In this document: piece after piece, positions 1-8,436 of the stretch
Numbering within the stretch: the first letter of the stretch is position 1
How the letters are laid out: each line of letters begins with the position of its first letter
Assembly: GCF_018614575.1 (NCBI RefSeq)
Contig: NZ_JAGGOJ010000025.1
Location: forward strand, 1 to 64,000
Source of the DNA: Streptomyces sp. ISL-10
Lineage (GTDB): Bacteria; Actinomycetota; Actinomycetes; Streptomycetales; Streptomycetaceae
Length of the DNA stretch: 64,000 bases
Reading direction: 5' to 3'
The notes under the pieces: model-generated
Databases searched by the model: none
Seen by the model: the letters and a program-made list of their open reading frames with translations, nothing else
Told to the model about the DNA's origin: nothing
Position numbers and translations under genes: made by a program

Positions 1-29
1 ACGGGACAGGGCGGCACCGGGGCCGCCCC

Positions 30-110
30 GGGGGGGGGGTGGGGGGGGGGGTGGGGGGGGGGGGGGGGGGGAGGAGGGGGGGGGGGGGGGGGAGGGGGGG
101 GGGAGGGAGG
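30..110. repeat. Near-homopolymeric G tract
   Basis: Eighty-one bases of which all but seven are G, with isolated T or A interruptions. It lies just past the 3' end of bldN, where other Streptomyces carry the BldN anti-sigma gene. The tract could form G-quadruplexes, but a run this extreme at the edge of a sequence is also typical of a low-quality contig end. I cannot tell which from sequence alone. Confidence 0.7.
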
Positions 111-135
111 ACGTTGGGGGACGCGGAGGGACGGC

Positions 136-990
136 TCAGCGCGCGTCGTCGGGGAGCAGCCGCGCGAGGGTGCGGACGGCCCGGTACTGAAGCGTCTTGA
201 TCGCGCCCTCGTTCTTGCCCATGGCCCTGGCCGTCTCGGCCACGGACAGGCCCTGGAGGAAGCGGAGGGTCACGCACTCCTGCTGCTGGGGATTGAGCTT
301 GCGCACGGCTTCGAGCAGCGCGGCGTTCGAGAGGGACTCCAGGACCGAGTCCTCCGGGCTGCGCTCGACCTCGTTGGCGTCGAGCATCTCGCCGGTGGTC
401 ACCTCCAGGCGGAAGCGGCTCGACTTGAAGTGGTCGGCGACCAGGTTGCGGGCGATCGTCACGAGCCAGGCGCCGAAGTCGCGGCCCTGCCAGGTGAAGG
501 TGGAGATCCGGCGCAGTGCCCTGAGGAACGTCTCGCTCGTCAGGTCCTCCGCCGTCGCCTTGCCGCCGACGCGGTAGTAGATGTAGCGGTAGACGGTGTC
601 GCTGTACTGGTCGTAGAGCCGCCCGAAGGCCTCGGCCTCGCCCGCCTGGGCGCGCTCGACGAGTTCCATCATGCGGGCGCTGTCGCTGTCGGCAGTGGGC
701 CGGCGGGCGGTGGTCGCGCCGCCGCGTCCGCCCCGTCGGCCGACGGCCGCCCGGCCGTCGGCCGACCGGCGTCCGTCATCGACGGCACTACGGGCCGATC
801 CCTTCTGCATGCCGTTCGGAATGCCGTCGGCCAGGGCATAACAAGGGGCGGCCGCGCCGCTGACGGCGAGGCCGGGCGTGGCGAATGCGGGGACGGCGTA
901 CGCGGTGGGGACAAAGCCGCGCAGGTGGTCGAGGACCGCTGCGCGCAGCGTAGCCAGGCCCGAGGCGTCAACCCCGACGTGTGGGTACAC
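136..990 (-). CDS. bldN: Developmental ECF sigma factor BldN
   Basis: RNA polymerase sigma factor of the ECF group, 284 residues, required in Streptomyces for aerial mycelium formation and chaplin/rodlin expression. The first ~105 residues are not sigma sequence: they match the BldN pro-domain (MYPHVGVDASGLATL start) that is removed proteolytically in S. coelicolor. Region 2 lies at about 110-175 (FGRLYDQYSDTVYRYIYYR) and region 4 at about 225-278 (SVAETARAMGKNEGAIKTLQ). The start is GTG with a GGAG site 5 nt upstream. The pro-domain has a Gly/Arg-rich stretch around residues 70-90 encoded over a DNA inverted repeat (735-748/753-766). The anti-sigma gene expected downstream lies outside the window. 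Confidence 0.95.
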   Translation of the reverse strand: MYPHVGVDASGLATLRAAVLDHLRGFVPTAYAVPAFATPGLAVSGAAAPCYALADGIPNGMQKGSARSAVDDGRRSADGRAAVGRRGGRGGATTARRPTADSDSARMMELVERAQAGEAEAFGRLYDQYSDTVYRYIYYRVGGKATAEDLTSETFLRALRRISTFTWQGRDFGAWLVTIARNLVADHFKSSRFRLEVTTGEMLDANEVERSPEDSVLESLSNAALLEAVRKLNPQQQECVTLRFLQGLSVAETARAMGKNEGAIKTLQYRAVRTLARLLPDDAR

Positions 991-1508
991 GGGACTCCCA
1001 GAGGCAGAGCTTCCATCACGTGCTGTGCGGGACCGTTCACCCGTCGTGATGACTGGTGGGTTCCGTCCTGCGTCTGAGGAGAATAACGCTTCGTACAGGC
1101 AGTGCTACACCGAGTTGCTCAAATCGCCGTTTCCGTCGCTTCTGTTGCGGGTTGACGACAGATCAGGTCGCACATTGTGAGCACTTGTTGATCGAATTAC
1201 TTCGCGATCTGTCCTGTCGAGGGGTGACTTGTGGTCGGGGCGCGGCAATGGGACTGGCCGGGGGTGTGGCGGGGTAGGAGCCGCTGATTGTCTGCCGACA
1301 CGCCCGCGACACGCCGCGGCTCCACTGCTCCACGCCTGCTACACGCCACGGCGCCGTTGCGGTCCGCCCACGGCGTGATCGCGACACGCCGGGGGTGCGA
1401 CCGCCGCGGCGCGTCTCTCTGCGTGTTTCTCCGGGCGAGTCGTCCGGGCCCGCGCCTCACGCGCACGCGCTGCGGGGCGTGCGGTCTCCCTGTGGGGTCT
1501 TCGGGAGG
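991..1508. promoter_or_regulatory. Long bldN upstream region
   Basis: About 520 bp without a convincing gene between the bldN start and the 3' end of the HAD phosphatase gene, both on the minus strand. Such a long leader is usual for bldN. The part nearest bldN is less GC-rich (1080-1200) and probably holds its promoter; a BldD-like box is at 1037-1049. The distal part (1285-1400) carries imperfect repeats of GACACGCC and CACGCC and no clear function. Confidence 0.5.
1037..1049. promoter_or_regulatory. Putative BldD box upstream of bldN
   Basis: TCACCCGTCGTGA fits the palindromic BldD pattern TNAC-N5-GTNA as I recall it. bldN is an established BldD target in S. coelicolor. The site lies about 50 bp upstream of the bldN start codon. 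The match is to a short degenerate motif, so chance is possible. Confidence 0.4.
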
Positions 1509-2465
1509 TCAGCGCCGACGGCGGTGGAGCGCCACCGCCGCTGCCGTGCCGCCGGCCAGCGCGCCCACACCCGCCGCCGCGGGGATGCCCACCTTCGCCG
1601 CCTTGCGGCCGGTCCGGTAGTCCCGCAGGCGCCAGTCGCGCTCGCGCGCGTACTTCCTCAGCTTCGAGTCGGGGTTGATGGCGTACGGGTGGCCGACCAG
1701 CGACAGCATCGGGATGTCGTTGTGGCTGTCGCTGTAGGCCGCGCAGCGGGCGAGGTCCAGGCCCTCCGCCGCCGCCAACGCCCGTACCGCCTCCGCCTTC
1801 GCGGGGCCGTGCAGCGGTTCGCCGACCAGCTTGCCCGTGTACACGCCGTCGACCGACTCGGCGACCGTCCCGAGAGCGCCGGTCAGACCGAGCCGGCGGG
1901 CGATGATCGTCGCGGTCTCGACCGGTGCGGCAGTGACCAGCCAGACCTTCTGACCCGCGTCGAGGTGCGCCTGGGCCAGCGCCCGGGTCCCCGGCCAGAT
2001 CCGGCCCGCCATGTACTCGTCGTAGATCTCCTCGCCGATGCTCATCAGCTCCGAGACCCGGTGGCCCTTCACGATGGAGAGCGCGCTGTCCCGCGCGTCC
2101 TGCATGTGCTCCGGATCCTCGACGCCCGCCAGCCGGAACCACGTCTGCTGCCAGGCGAACCGGGCCAGTTCGCGGCGCTGGAAGAACTTCCTCTTGTACA
2201 GGCCGCGGCCGAAGTGGAAGATCGCCGCGCCCTGCATCACGGTGTTGTCGAGGTCGAAGAACGCCGCGGCGCGGACGTCCCCGGCGACGGGAAACTCGGG
2301 CTCCCCGACGGCGGGCCCCGCGGTCGGGGGCCCTGCATCGAGGGCTTCGAGCGCCTCGATGGTCTGTGAGGACTTGCGCGCTGCCTCGGCGGCGGCTTCG
2401 CCCGCCAGCACGCTGCGAGCGGTGGCGGAGCGCCTACGCGGGGTGAGCCATCCCAGAGCGGCCAT
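1509..2465 (-). CDS. HAD-IB family phosphatase, membrane-tethered
   Basis: Predicted phosphoserine-phosphatase-like hydrolase of 318 residues. Motif I is FFDLDNTVMQG around residue 70, the motif II Thr is in WLVTAAPVE, and motif III/IV is AAYSDSHNDIPML. The last ~25 residues form a short hydrophobic segment followed by HRRRR, suggesting a C-terminal membrane anchor. An upstream ATG at 2528 exists, but I chose 2465 because TATGCT sits 6 nt before it, the signature of a leaderless start. The gene is immediately upstream of bldN in the same orientation, and the order matches S. coelicolor. Substrate unknown. Confidence 0.85.
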   Translation of the reverse strand: MAALGWLTPRRRSATARSVLAGEAAAEAARKSSQTIEALEALDAGPPTAGPAVGEPEFPVAGDVRAAAFFDLDNTVMQGAAIFHFGRGLYKRKFFQRRELARFAWQQTWFRLAGVEDPEHMQDARDSALSIVKGHRVSELMSIGEEIYDEYMAGRIWPGTRALAQAHLDAGQKVWLVTAAPVETATIIARRLGLTGALGTVAESVDGVYTGKLVGEPLHGPAKAEAVRALAAAEGLDLARCAAYSDSHNDIPMLSLVGHPYAINPDSKLRKYARERDWRLRDYRTGRKAAKVGIPAAAGVGALAGGTAAAVALHRRRR

Positions 2466-2613
2466 GTCGTGAGCATAGCCAGTCTGTTCGGGACTTCCGG
2501 ACTCGCCGGGATGCGACGGCGTGAACACTCCGCGACCGCGCTGTTAAACGGGTGATCCGCGGCGCGCGAAAGGAAGGAAACCGGGCAATGGCGGCGCGGG
2601 CGAGAATGGACGT

Positions 2614-2889
2614 ATGAGTCCTGTGCTGCGGCGTGTGAAGAAGAAGCCCGAGGAGCGCATCGTGACGCTCATCGGCAAGCCCGGATGCCATCTGTGCGAC
2701 GACGCGCGGGCCGTGGTCGAGACGGTCTGCGCGGAGACCGGCGCCTCGTGGGAGGAGAAGGACATCAACCAGGACACCGAGCTCCACCGCGCCTATTGGG
2801 AGCAGATCCCCGTGGTGCTGGTGGACGGGGAGCAGCACACCTTCTGGCGGGTGGACCCCGATCGGCTGCGCCGCGCGCTCGGGAGCTGA
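2614..2889 (+). CDS. Glutaredoxin-like protein (DUF836)
   Basis: A 91-residue thioredoxin-fold protein with the redox motif GKPGCHLCDDA (CxxC) at about residues 24-30 and the cis-Pro region IPVVLVDGE. Its length and motif fit the DUF836 glutaredoxin-like family. It is divergent from the HAD phosphatase and lies upstream of rex, so its reading direction matches the rex-hem operon, though 350 bp with a separate Rex-controlled promoter intervene. GAGAAT ends 6 nt before the ATG, so a leaderless transcript is possible. Physiological partner unknown. Confidence 0.85.
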   Translation: MSPVLRRVKKKPEERIVTLIGKPGCHLCDDARAVVETVCAETGASWEEKDINQDTELHRAYWEQIPVVLVDGEQHTFWRVDPDRLRRALGS

Positions 2890-3140
2890 TGTCACACGGA
2901 AGGCGGGTACCATCATGGTCGTTTTGCTTGGTTTTCTCCGCCGGGCACGACTCTATCGGGCCAGGGCCGCGACAGGGCAGAGTAGGTGGAGCCAGGCGGT
3001 CTCGGGGGCGTAGATCGTAAGGAGTGTGTACGGCTTTGCCCCCATTGGCGCCTCAACGGTCCGGGGCGGTTCGCGGTTCCTGGATCAGGCCCCCGGATCG
3101 CGTGACCCCGGTCACTTTGGACGGACAAAGCGGACACCAT

Positions 3141-3162
3141 CTTTGTGCACGCGTTCACAAAG
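3141..3162. promoter_or_regulatory. Rex operator (ROP)
   Basis: The core TGTGCACGCGTTCACA (3144-3159) differs by one base from the S. coelicolor ROP consensus TGTGAACGCGTTCACA. Flanks CTT and AAG extend the dyad to 22 bp. Rex binds such sites when NADH/NAD+ is low, and autoregulation of rex-hemACD is known in S. coelicolor. Confidence 0.9.
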
Positions 3163-3171
3163 ACATAGCCT
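3143..3171 (+). promoter_or_regulatory. Predicted rex-hemACD promoter
   Basis: TTGTGC (3143-3148), a 17-bp spacer, and TAGCCT (3166-3171) form a sigma-70-type promoter 66 bp upstream of the rex start. The -35 and most of the spacer lie inside the Rex operator, so bound Rex would block polymerase. The remainder of the 2890-3236 gap shows no gene. Confidence 0.65.
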
Positions 3172-3236
3172 GCATTCGACGGGGCGGTCTTGGGACACAC
3201 GGCCGCCTGCAGCCTCGCTCATCCCGCAGGAGCACC

Positions 3237-3962
3237 GTGGCAACTGGCCGAAATCACCGACCGGCGACCCGTAGCCGAGGAATCCCCGAGGCCACCGTCG
3301 CCCGGCTTCCGCTGTACCTGCGCGCCCTGACGGCGCTCTCCGAGCGGTCCGTGCCCACGGTCTCCTCCGAGGAGCTCGCCGCGGCCGCCGGCGTCAACTC
3401 CGCGAAGCTGCGCAAGGACTTCTCATACCTCGGCTCGTACGGGACCCGCGGCGTCGGCTACGACGTCGAGTACCTCGTCTACCAGATCTCCCGCGAGCTC
3501 GGTCTGACGCAGGACTGGCCGGTTGTCATCGTCGGCATCGGTAATCTCGGCGCCGCCCTCGCCAACTACGGCGGCTTCGCCTCCCGTGGCTTCCGGGTCG
3601 CCGCGCTCATCGACGCCGACCCGGCCATGGCCGGGAAGCCCGTCGCGGGCATCCCCGTCCAGCACACCGACGAGCTCGAGAAGATCATCAGCGACAACGG
3701 AGTGTCGATCGGCGTCATCTCGACGCCTGCCGGCGCCGCCCAGCAGGTGTGCGACCGGCTGATCGCCGCCGGTGTCAGCTCCATCCTCAACTTCGCCCCC
3801 ACCGTGCTGTCGGTGCCGGACGGCGTCGACGTGCGCAAGGTCGACCTCTCGATCGAGCTCCAGATCCTCGCCTTCCACGAGCAGCGGAAGGCCGGCGAGG
3901 AGGCCGAGGCCGCAGGCCGGAAGGGACCCGACGGGGACATGCCCGCCGTGATGCCGGCATGA
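3237..3962 (+). CDS. rex: Redox-sensing repressor Rex
   Basis: A cytoplasmic dimeric repressor that senses NADH/NAD+ and releases DNA on NADH binding; 241 residues. The N-terminal winged helix (about 20-80) includes SSEELAAAAGVNSAKLRKD and the FSYLGSYGTRGVGY wing. The Rossmann NAD(H) motif GIGNLG is at 100-105. I chose the GTG at 3237 over a longer upstream frame: AGGAG is at 3228-3232, homologues begin VATGR, and the Rex operator would otherwise lie inside the gene. The stop overlaps the hemA start by 4 bp (ATGA), so translation is probably coupled. The C-terminal tail (EEAEAAGRKGPDGD) is variable in the family. Confidence 0.96.
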   Translation: MATGRNHRPATRSRGIPEATVARLPLYLRALTALSERSVPTVSSEELAAAAGVNSAKLRKDFSYLGSYGTRGVGYDVEYLVYQISRELGLTQDWPVVIVGIGNLGAALANYGGFASRGFRVAALIDADPAMAGKPVAGIPVQHTDELEKIISDNGVSIGVISTPAGAAQQVCDRLIAAGVSSILNFAPTVLSVPDGVDVRKVDLSIELQILAFHEQRKAGEEAEAAGRKGPDGDMPAVMPA

Positions 3963-5770
3963 GTCTCCTCGTCGTCGGGCTGAGCCACCGCAGCGCTCCC
4001 GTGAGCGTGCTGGAGCGCGCCTCGCTGCCCATCGATGCGCAGATCAAGCTGCTGCACGACACCCTCGCGGCGGAGCCCGCCACCGAGGCGGCGGTCCTCG
4101 CCACGTGCAACCGCATCGAGCTGTACGCGGACGTGGACAAGTTCCACGCCGGTGTCGCCGAGCTGTCCACGCTGCTCGCCCAGCACAGTGGGGTCGGGCT
4201 CGAGGAGCTCACTCCCTATCTCTATGTGCACTACGAGGACCGGGCCGTCCACCACCTGTTCTCGGTGGCCTGCGGTCTGGACTCCATGGTCGTCGGCGAG
4301 GGCCAGATCCTCGGCCAGATCAAGGACGCCCTCGCGCGCGGTCAGGAACTGCACACCGCCGGACGGCTGATCAACGACCTGTTCCAGCAGGCACTGCGCG
4401 TCGGCAAGCGCGCCCACAGCGAGACCGGCATCGACCGGGCCGGGCAGTCGCTCGTCACCTTCGGTCTCGAGCAGCTCGCCGCGGGCGAGCCGGTCGAGGC
4501 CTGGGCCGCGGACAAGCGGGCCCTGGTGATCGGCGCCGGCTCGATGTCCTCGCTCGCCGCGACGACGCTGGCGCGCCTGGGCGTACGCGAACTCGTCATC
4601 GCCAACCGGACGACGGAGCGCGCCGAGCGGCTGGCCGCGGCGCTGTCCGAGTCGGGCGGCGTGCGCGCACACGCGGTGCCGATGGCATCCCTCGCCGACG
4701 AACTGACACGTGCCGACGTGGCCGTCTCGTGCACCGGCGCGACCGGTCTGGTCCTGACCGCCGAGGCGGTCGCGACGGCGCTCGCGTCGCAGCACGTCGT
4801 GCCCGAGACCACTGGTCGGGCCACTGACCTGCGCGCCCCCGAGGGCAGCGTGGTCGCACGCCTGGCCGCCGCGGCGGCCAGGGACGGCCGCGTGGCCGAA
4901 CTGCCGGGCGGCGCCGGCGACCTGGCCGCTCCCTCGATCGAGGGCACCGACCGGTCCGGCGACTCCGCGGGCACGGACCGCACCGACGACCACCTGCCCG
5001 GCACGGATCGCGCAGAGCCGGCGGATGCCGGACGCGGGGACACCGCCGCCGTACGCGTGACGGACCTGCCCGCCGCCGAGGCGGCGGCACTCGCGAGCAG
5101 CGGCGCCGGTCTCGGCGGCATTGACGTTGCCCCAGGCTCCGAGTGCCCCGTCGGTCTCGACGACTCCCTCGCGCAGCACGGCGCCTGGGTCGACAACGCC
5201 TCCCGCACCCGCGCGGCTTCCTCCCGTGCGGCCACCGTGCCGCACGGGAGCGGCCTCGTCCGGCTCGCGCTCCTCGACCTCGCCATGCCGCGCGACATCG
5301 ACGCCGCCGTCCACCGCCTCGCCGGTGCACGGCTTGTGGACATCGAGTCGCTCGCCGAGGCCTCCGCCGACGCGCCGATGGCCGCCGACGTGGACCAGGT
5401 CCGCTCGATCGTCTCCGACGAGGTCGCCGCCTTCGGCGCGGCCCAGCGCGCCGCGCACATCACCCCGACCGTGGTCGCCCTGCGCACCATGGCCGCCGAT
5501 GTCGTGGCCGGCGAGATGGCCCGTCTCGAAGGCCGGCTCACCGGCCTGGACGAGAAGCAGCGCGCCGAGATCACCCAGACCGTGCGCCGCGTGGTGGACA
5601 AGCTCCTGCACGCGCCCACCGTGCGGGTCAAGCAGCTGGCGAGCGAGCCCGGCGGTGCCGGGTACGCGGATGCGCTGCGGACCCTCTTCGACCTCGACCC
5701 GGAGACGGTCGCCTCCGTCAGCCGGGCCGACCTGAATGACGCAGACGTCAAGAACCGAGGGCGAGTATGA
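3959..5770 (+). CDS. hemA: Glutamyl-tRNA reductase
   Basis: First committed step of C5 tetrapyrrole synthesis: NADPH-dependent reduction of glutamyl-tRNA(Glu) to glutamate-1-semialdehyde. The catalytic Cys50 is in AVLATCNRIELYADV. The substrate-domain motif MVVGEGQILGQIK and the NADPH motif VIGAGSMSSLAA follow. At 603 residues it is well above the usual 420-460: about 130 Ala/Gly/Asp-rich residues (roughly 295-425, with repeated GTDR/TDRT segments) are inserted after the nucleotide-binding domain, before the conserved LALLDLAMPRDID strand and the C-terminal dimerisation helix. Streptomyces HemA proteins are known to be long. It overlaps rex and hemC by 4 bp at each end, so it belongs to the Rex-controlled operon. 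Confidence 0.95.
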   Translation: MSLLVVGLSHRSAPVSVLERASLPIDAQIKLLHDTLAAEPATEAAVLATCNRIELYADVDKFHAGVAELSTLLAQHSGVGLEELTPYLYVHYEDRAVHHLFSVACGLDSMVVGEGQILGQIKDALARGQELHTAGRLINDLFQQALRVGKRAHSETGIDRAGQSLVTFGLEQLAAGEPVEAWAADKRALVIGAGSMSSLAATTLARLGVRELVIANRTTERAERLAAALSESGGVRAHAVPMASLADELTRADVAVSCTGATGLVLTAEAVATALASQHVVPETTGRATDLRAPEGSVVARLAAAAARDGRVAELPGGAGDLAAPSIEGTDRSGDSAGTDRTDDHLPGTDRAEPADAGRGDTAAVRVTDLPAAEAAALASSGAGLGGIDVAPGSECPVGLDDSLAQHGAWVDNASRTRAASSRAATVPHGSGLVRLALLDLAMPRDIDAAVHRLAGARLVDIESLAEASADAPMAADVDQVRSIVSDEVAAFGAAQRAAHITPTVVALRTMAADVVAGEMARLEGRLTGLDEKQRAEITQTVRRVVDKLLHAPTVRVKQLASEPGGAGYADALRTLFDLDPETVASVSRADLNDADVKNRGRV

Positions 5771-6726
5771 CCGAGAGGGCACTGAGGCTCGGGACCAGGC
5801 GCAGCAAACTCGCCATGGCCCAGTCCGGGCACGTGGCTGAGGCGGTGCGCCGGCTGACCGGCCGGGCCGTCGAGCTCGTCGAGATCACGACGTTCGGGGA
5901 CGTCTCCCGTGAGCACCTGGCGCAGATCGGCGGCACCGGCGTGTTCGTCACGGCCCTGCGGGAAGCGCTGCTCCGCGGCGAGGTGGACTTCGCCGTCCAC
6001 TCGCTGAAGGACCTGCCCACAGCGCCGCACGAGGGTCTGGCGCTGGCCGCGATACCCAAGCGCGAGGACCCGCGCGACGCGCTGGTCGCCCGGGACGGAC
6101 TGACCTTCCACCAGCTGCCGGACGGCGCCCGCGTCGGCACCGGTTCGCCGCGCCGCATGGCGCAGCTGAACGCGTACGCCCGCTCCCACGGGCTGCACAT
6201 CGAGACCGTGCCGATCCGCGGAAACGTCGACACCCGGATCGGATACGTACGCAACGGGGAGCTCGACGCCGTCGTGCTCGCCGCTGCGGGACTCCACCGC
6301 ATCGGCAGGATCGACGAGGTCACCGACTTCCTGTCGGTCGACTTCGTCCTGCCCGCCCCCGGCCAGGGGGCCCTGGCGATCGAGTGCTCCGCGTCCGACG
6401 CGGATCTCGTCGCCGCGCTCAGTGGACTCGACGACCCGCACACGCGGGTCGCCGTGACCGCCGAGCGATCCCTGCTCGCCGCCCTGGAGGCCGGCTGCTC
6501 CGCACCTGTGGGTGCGCTCGCCGACCTGCTGGCCGACGGCCAGGATGCCACCGAAATGCGCCTGCGGGGCGTCGTCGGCACGACCGACGGATCCGCGCTG
6601 GTGCAGCTGTCCACCACCGGTCCCGTACCCACGTCGCACGGCGACGCCATCGCGCTCGGTCGCGAACTCGCGTCCGAGATGCTCGCCAAGGGTGCGGCCG
6701 GTCTTATGGGGGAGCGAGCACTTTGA
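5767..6726 (+). CDS. hemC: Hydroxymethylbilane synthase (porphobilinogen deaminase)
   Basis: Condenses four porphobilinogen molecules to hydroxymethylbilane; 319 residues, normal length. The N-terminus has the family signature LRLGTRRSKLAMAQSGHVAE. ALREALLRGEVDFAVHSLKD covers the active-site Asp and Lys region, and SPRRMAQL the Arg pair. The dipyrromethane-cofactor Cys is in LEAGCSAPVGAL near residue 245. The ATG overlaps the hemA stop (ATGA), and the end overlaps hemD, giving a translationally coupled haem operon under Rex. Confidence 0.96.
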   Translation: MTERALRLGTRRSKLAMAQSGHVAEAVRRLTGRAVELVEITTFGDVSREHLAQIGGTGVFVTALREALLRGEVDFAVHSLKDLPTAPHEGLALAAIPKREDPRDALVARDGLTFHQLPDGARVGTGSPRRMAQLNAYARSHGLHIETVPIRGNVDTRIGYVRNGELDAVVLAAAGLHRIGRIDEVTDFLSVDFVLPAPGQGALAIECSASDADLVAALSGLDDPHTRVAVTAERSLLAALEAGCSAPVGALADLLADGQDATEMRLRGVVGTTDGSALVQLSTTGPVPTSHGDAIALGRELASEMLAKGAAGLMGERAL

Positions 6727-8384
6727 GCCCCACCACCTCGAACCTTCCCGGCCTCGACGCCCACGGGCACGTCACCTTCCTGGGTGCCGGTCCCGGCGAC
6801 CCCGGTCTGCTGACTCTGCGCGCCGTCGAGGCGCTCGCCGGCGCTGACGTGCTGATCGCCGAGCCCGCTGTCCTCGATGTCGTGCGAGGTCATGCGCGGG
6901 CAGGCGTGAGCACGCCTGAGCTGACGGTCATTGACGACGCGTCAACCTCCGCCGGGATCCCCGTACTCAGGGATGCGGCCAATCTTGTCATGGAGGCCGC
7001 GCGGGGCGGCAAGCGGGTCGTCCGTGCCGTGACCGGTGACCCCGGCCTGGACACCGACGCCGGCCGGGAGATGCTCGCGTGCGCGTCCGAAGGGATTCCC
7101 TTCGAGGTCGTGCCCGGTGTAGCGACGGCCGTCGGCGTGCCCGCGTACGCCGGTGTCCCGCTCCGCGACGAGCAGGGCACGGACGTCCGTTTCGTCGACG
7201 CCCGCACCGCGTCCGACCGTTGCTGGACCGAGGTCGGCGCGAGCGACGGCACGGTCGTCGTCTCCACGACGCTGGAGACGGTCGCCGCCGCGGCGGGCGA
7301 GCTGGTGGCCGCGGGCCGCAAGCCCGACACGCCGCTGACGGTCACCGTCGCCGGTACGACGACCCGCCAGCGCACCTGGACGGCGACGCTCGGCACCATC
7401 GCGCAGACGCTGAAGCAGGCGAAGGTGCTGCCCTCCCCCGAGGGACACCAGCCGGTCATAGCCGTGGTCGGTGAGCGCAGCGCCGCCGCCCAGCGCGACC
7501 AGCTCGCGTGGTTCGAGTCCAAGCCGCTGTTCGGCTGGAAGGTGCTCGTGCCGCGTACGAAGGAGCAGGCGGCCTCGCTCTCCGACCAGCTTCGTTCCTA
7601 CGGTGCGGTGCCGTACGAGGTCCCGACGATCGCGGTCGAACCGCCGCGTACGCCGCAGCAGATGGAGCGCGCGGTCAAGGGACTCGTCACCGGACGCTAC
7701 GAGTGGATCGCCTTCACCTCCGTCAACGCGGTGAAGGCCGTGCGGGAGAAGTTCGAGGAGTACGGGCTCGACGCCCGTGCCTTCGCCGGGATCAAGGTCG
7801 CGGCGGTCGGCGAGCAGACGGCGGCCGCGCTGGTGGACTTCGGCGTGAAGCCGGACCTGGTGCCGAGCGGCGAGCAGTCCGCGGCCGGCCTGCTGGAGGA
7901 CTGGCCGCCGTACGATCCGGTCTTCGACCCGATCGACCGCGTCTTCCTGCCCCGCGCGGACATCGCGACCGAGACGCTGGTCGCGGGCCTGATCGAGCTC
8001 GGGTGGGAGGTCGACGACGTGACCGCCTACCGGACCGTGCGCGCGTCGCCGCCCCCGGCGGAGACCCGTGAGGCGATCAAGGGCGGCGGCTTCGACGCGG
8101 TGCTGTTCACGTCGTCGTCGACCGTGCGGAATCTGGTCGGCATCGCCGGCAAGCCGCACAACGTGACGGTGATCGCGTGCATCGGTCCCGCCACGGCGAA
8201 GACGGCCGAGGAGCACGGCCTGCGGGTCGACGTCCTGTCGCCGGAGCCGTCGGTGCACAAGCTGGCGGAGGCGCTGGCGCAGTTCGGCGCGGCCCGCCGG
8301 GCGGCGGCGCTGGAGGCGGGCGAGCATGTGACGCGCCCGTCGGAGCGGCGTCCGGGTGGCCGGAGACGTCGCACGACGACCTGA
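6723..8384 (+). CDS. hemD: Fused uroporphyrinogen-III methyltransferase / uroporphyrinogen-III synthase
   Basis: A bifunctional protein of 553 residues. The N-terminal ~240 residues are an S-adenosylmethionine-dependent tetrapyrrole methylase (FLGAGPGDPGLLTLRA, VPGVATAVGVPAYAGVP). The C-terminal part from about 265 is uroporphyrinogen-III synthase (GWKVLVPRTKEQAASLS, IAFTSVNAVKAV, VLFTSSSTVRNL). It makes uroporphyrinogen III and can divert it to precorrin-2, linking haem, sirohaem and B12 supply. The start is TTG at 6723, sharing TTGA with the hemC stop; the frame open further upstream lies within hemC and has no start support. A strong hairpin terminator follows. Confidence 0.92.
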   Translation: MSPTTSNLPGLDAHGHVTFLGAGPGDPGLLTLRAVEALAGADVLIAEPAVLDVVRGHARAGVSTPELTVIDDASTSAGIPVLRDAANLVMEAARGGKRVVRAVTGDPGLDTDAGREMLACASEGIPFEVVPGVATAVGVPAYAGVPLRDEQGTDVRFVDARTASDRCWTEVGASDGTVVVSTTLETVAAAAGELVAAGRKPDTPLTVTVAGTTTRQRTWTATLGTIAQTLKQAKVLPSPEGHQPVIAVVGERSAAAQRDQLAWFESKPLFGWKVLVPRTKEQAASLSDQLRSYGAVPYEVPTIAVEPPRTPQQMERAVKGLVTGRYEWIAFTSVNAVKAVREKFEEYGLDARAFAGIKVAAVGEQTAAALVDFGVKPDLVPSGEQSAAGLLEDWPPYDPVFDPIDRVFLPRADIATETLVAGLIELGWEVDDVTAYRTVRASPPPAETREAIKGGGFDAVLFTSSSTVRNLVGIAGKPHNVTVIACIGPATAKTAEEHGLRVDVLSPEPSVHKLAEALAQFGAARRAAALEAGEHVTRPSERRPGGRRRRTTT

Positions 8385-8401
8385 GCGGACATCTCTCCGA
8401 A

Positions 8402-8436
8402 AGGCGGGGCGGGCGGAGTTTCCGCCCGCCCCGCCT
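8402..8436 (+). terminator. Terminator of the rex-hemACD operon
   Basis: A perfect 16-bp stem (8402-8417 with 8421-8436) closes on a 3-nt GTT loop, 17 bp after the hemD stop. There is no U tract, as is common in Streptomyces. Confidence 0.85.

Noticed and set aside
3024..3236. N-terminal extension of rex from an upstream start
   Set aside because: It would place the Rex operator and promoter inside the gene; homologues start at the GTG with an AGGAG site at 3237.
3566..5782. Long open frame antisense to rex and hemA (over 700 codons)
   Set aside because: High-GC third-position bias opens long antisense frames; its translation is Gly/Arg/Asp-rich without domains, while the plus strand encodes clearly recognisable Rex and HemA.
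6384..6722. Upstream extension of hemD inside hemC
   Set aside because: The added sequence is Arg-rich shadow of hemC; the TTG at 6723 gives the normal methylase N-terminus.
7507..7530. GGTTCGAGTCC-like sequence suggesting a tRNA T-arm
   Set aside because: It lies in frame within hemD (AWFESKPLFGW) and no acceptor stem or anticodon arm can be drawn around it.
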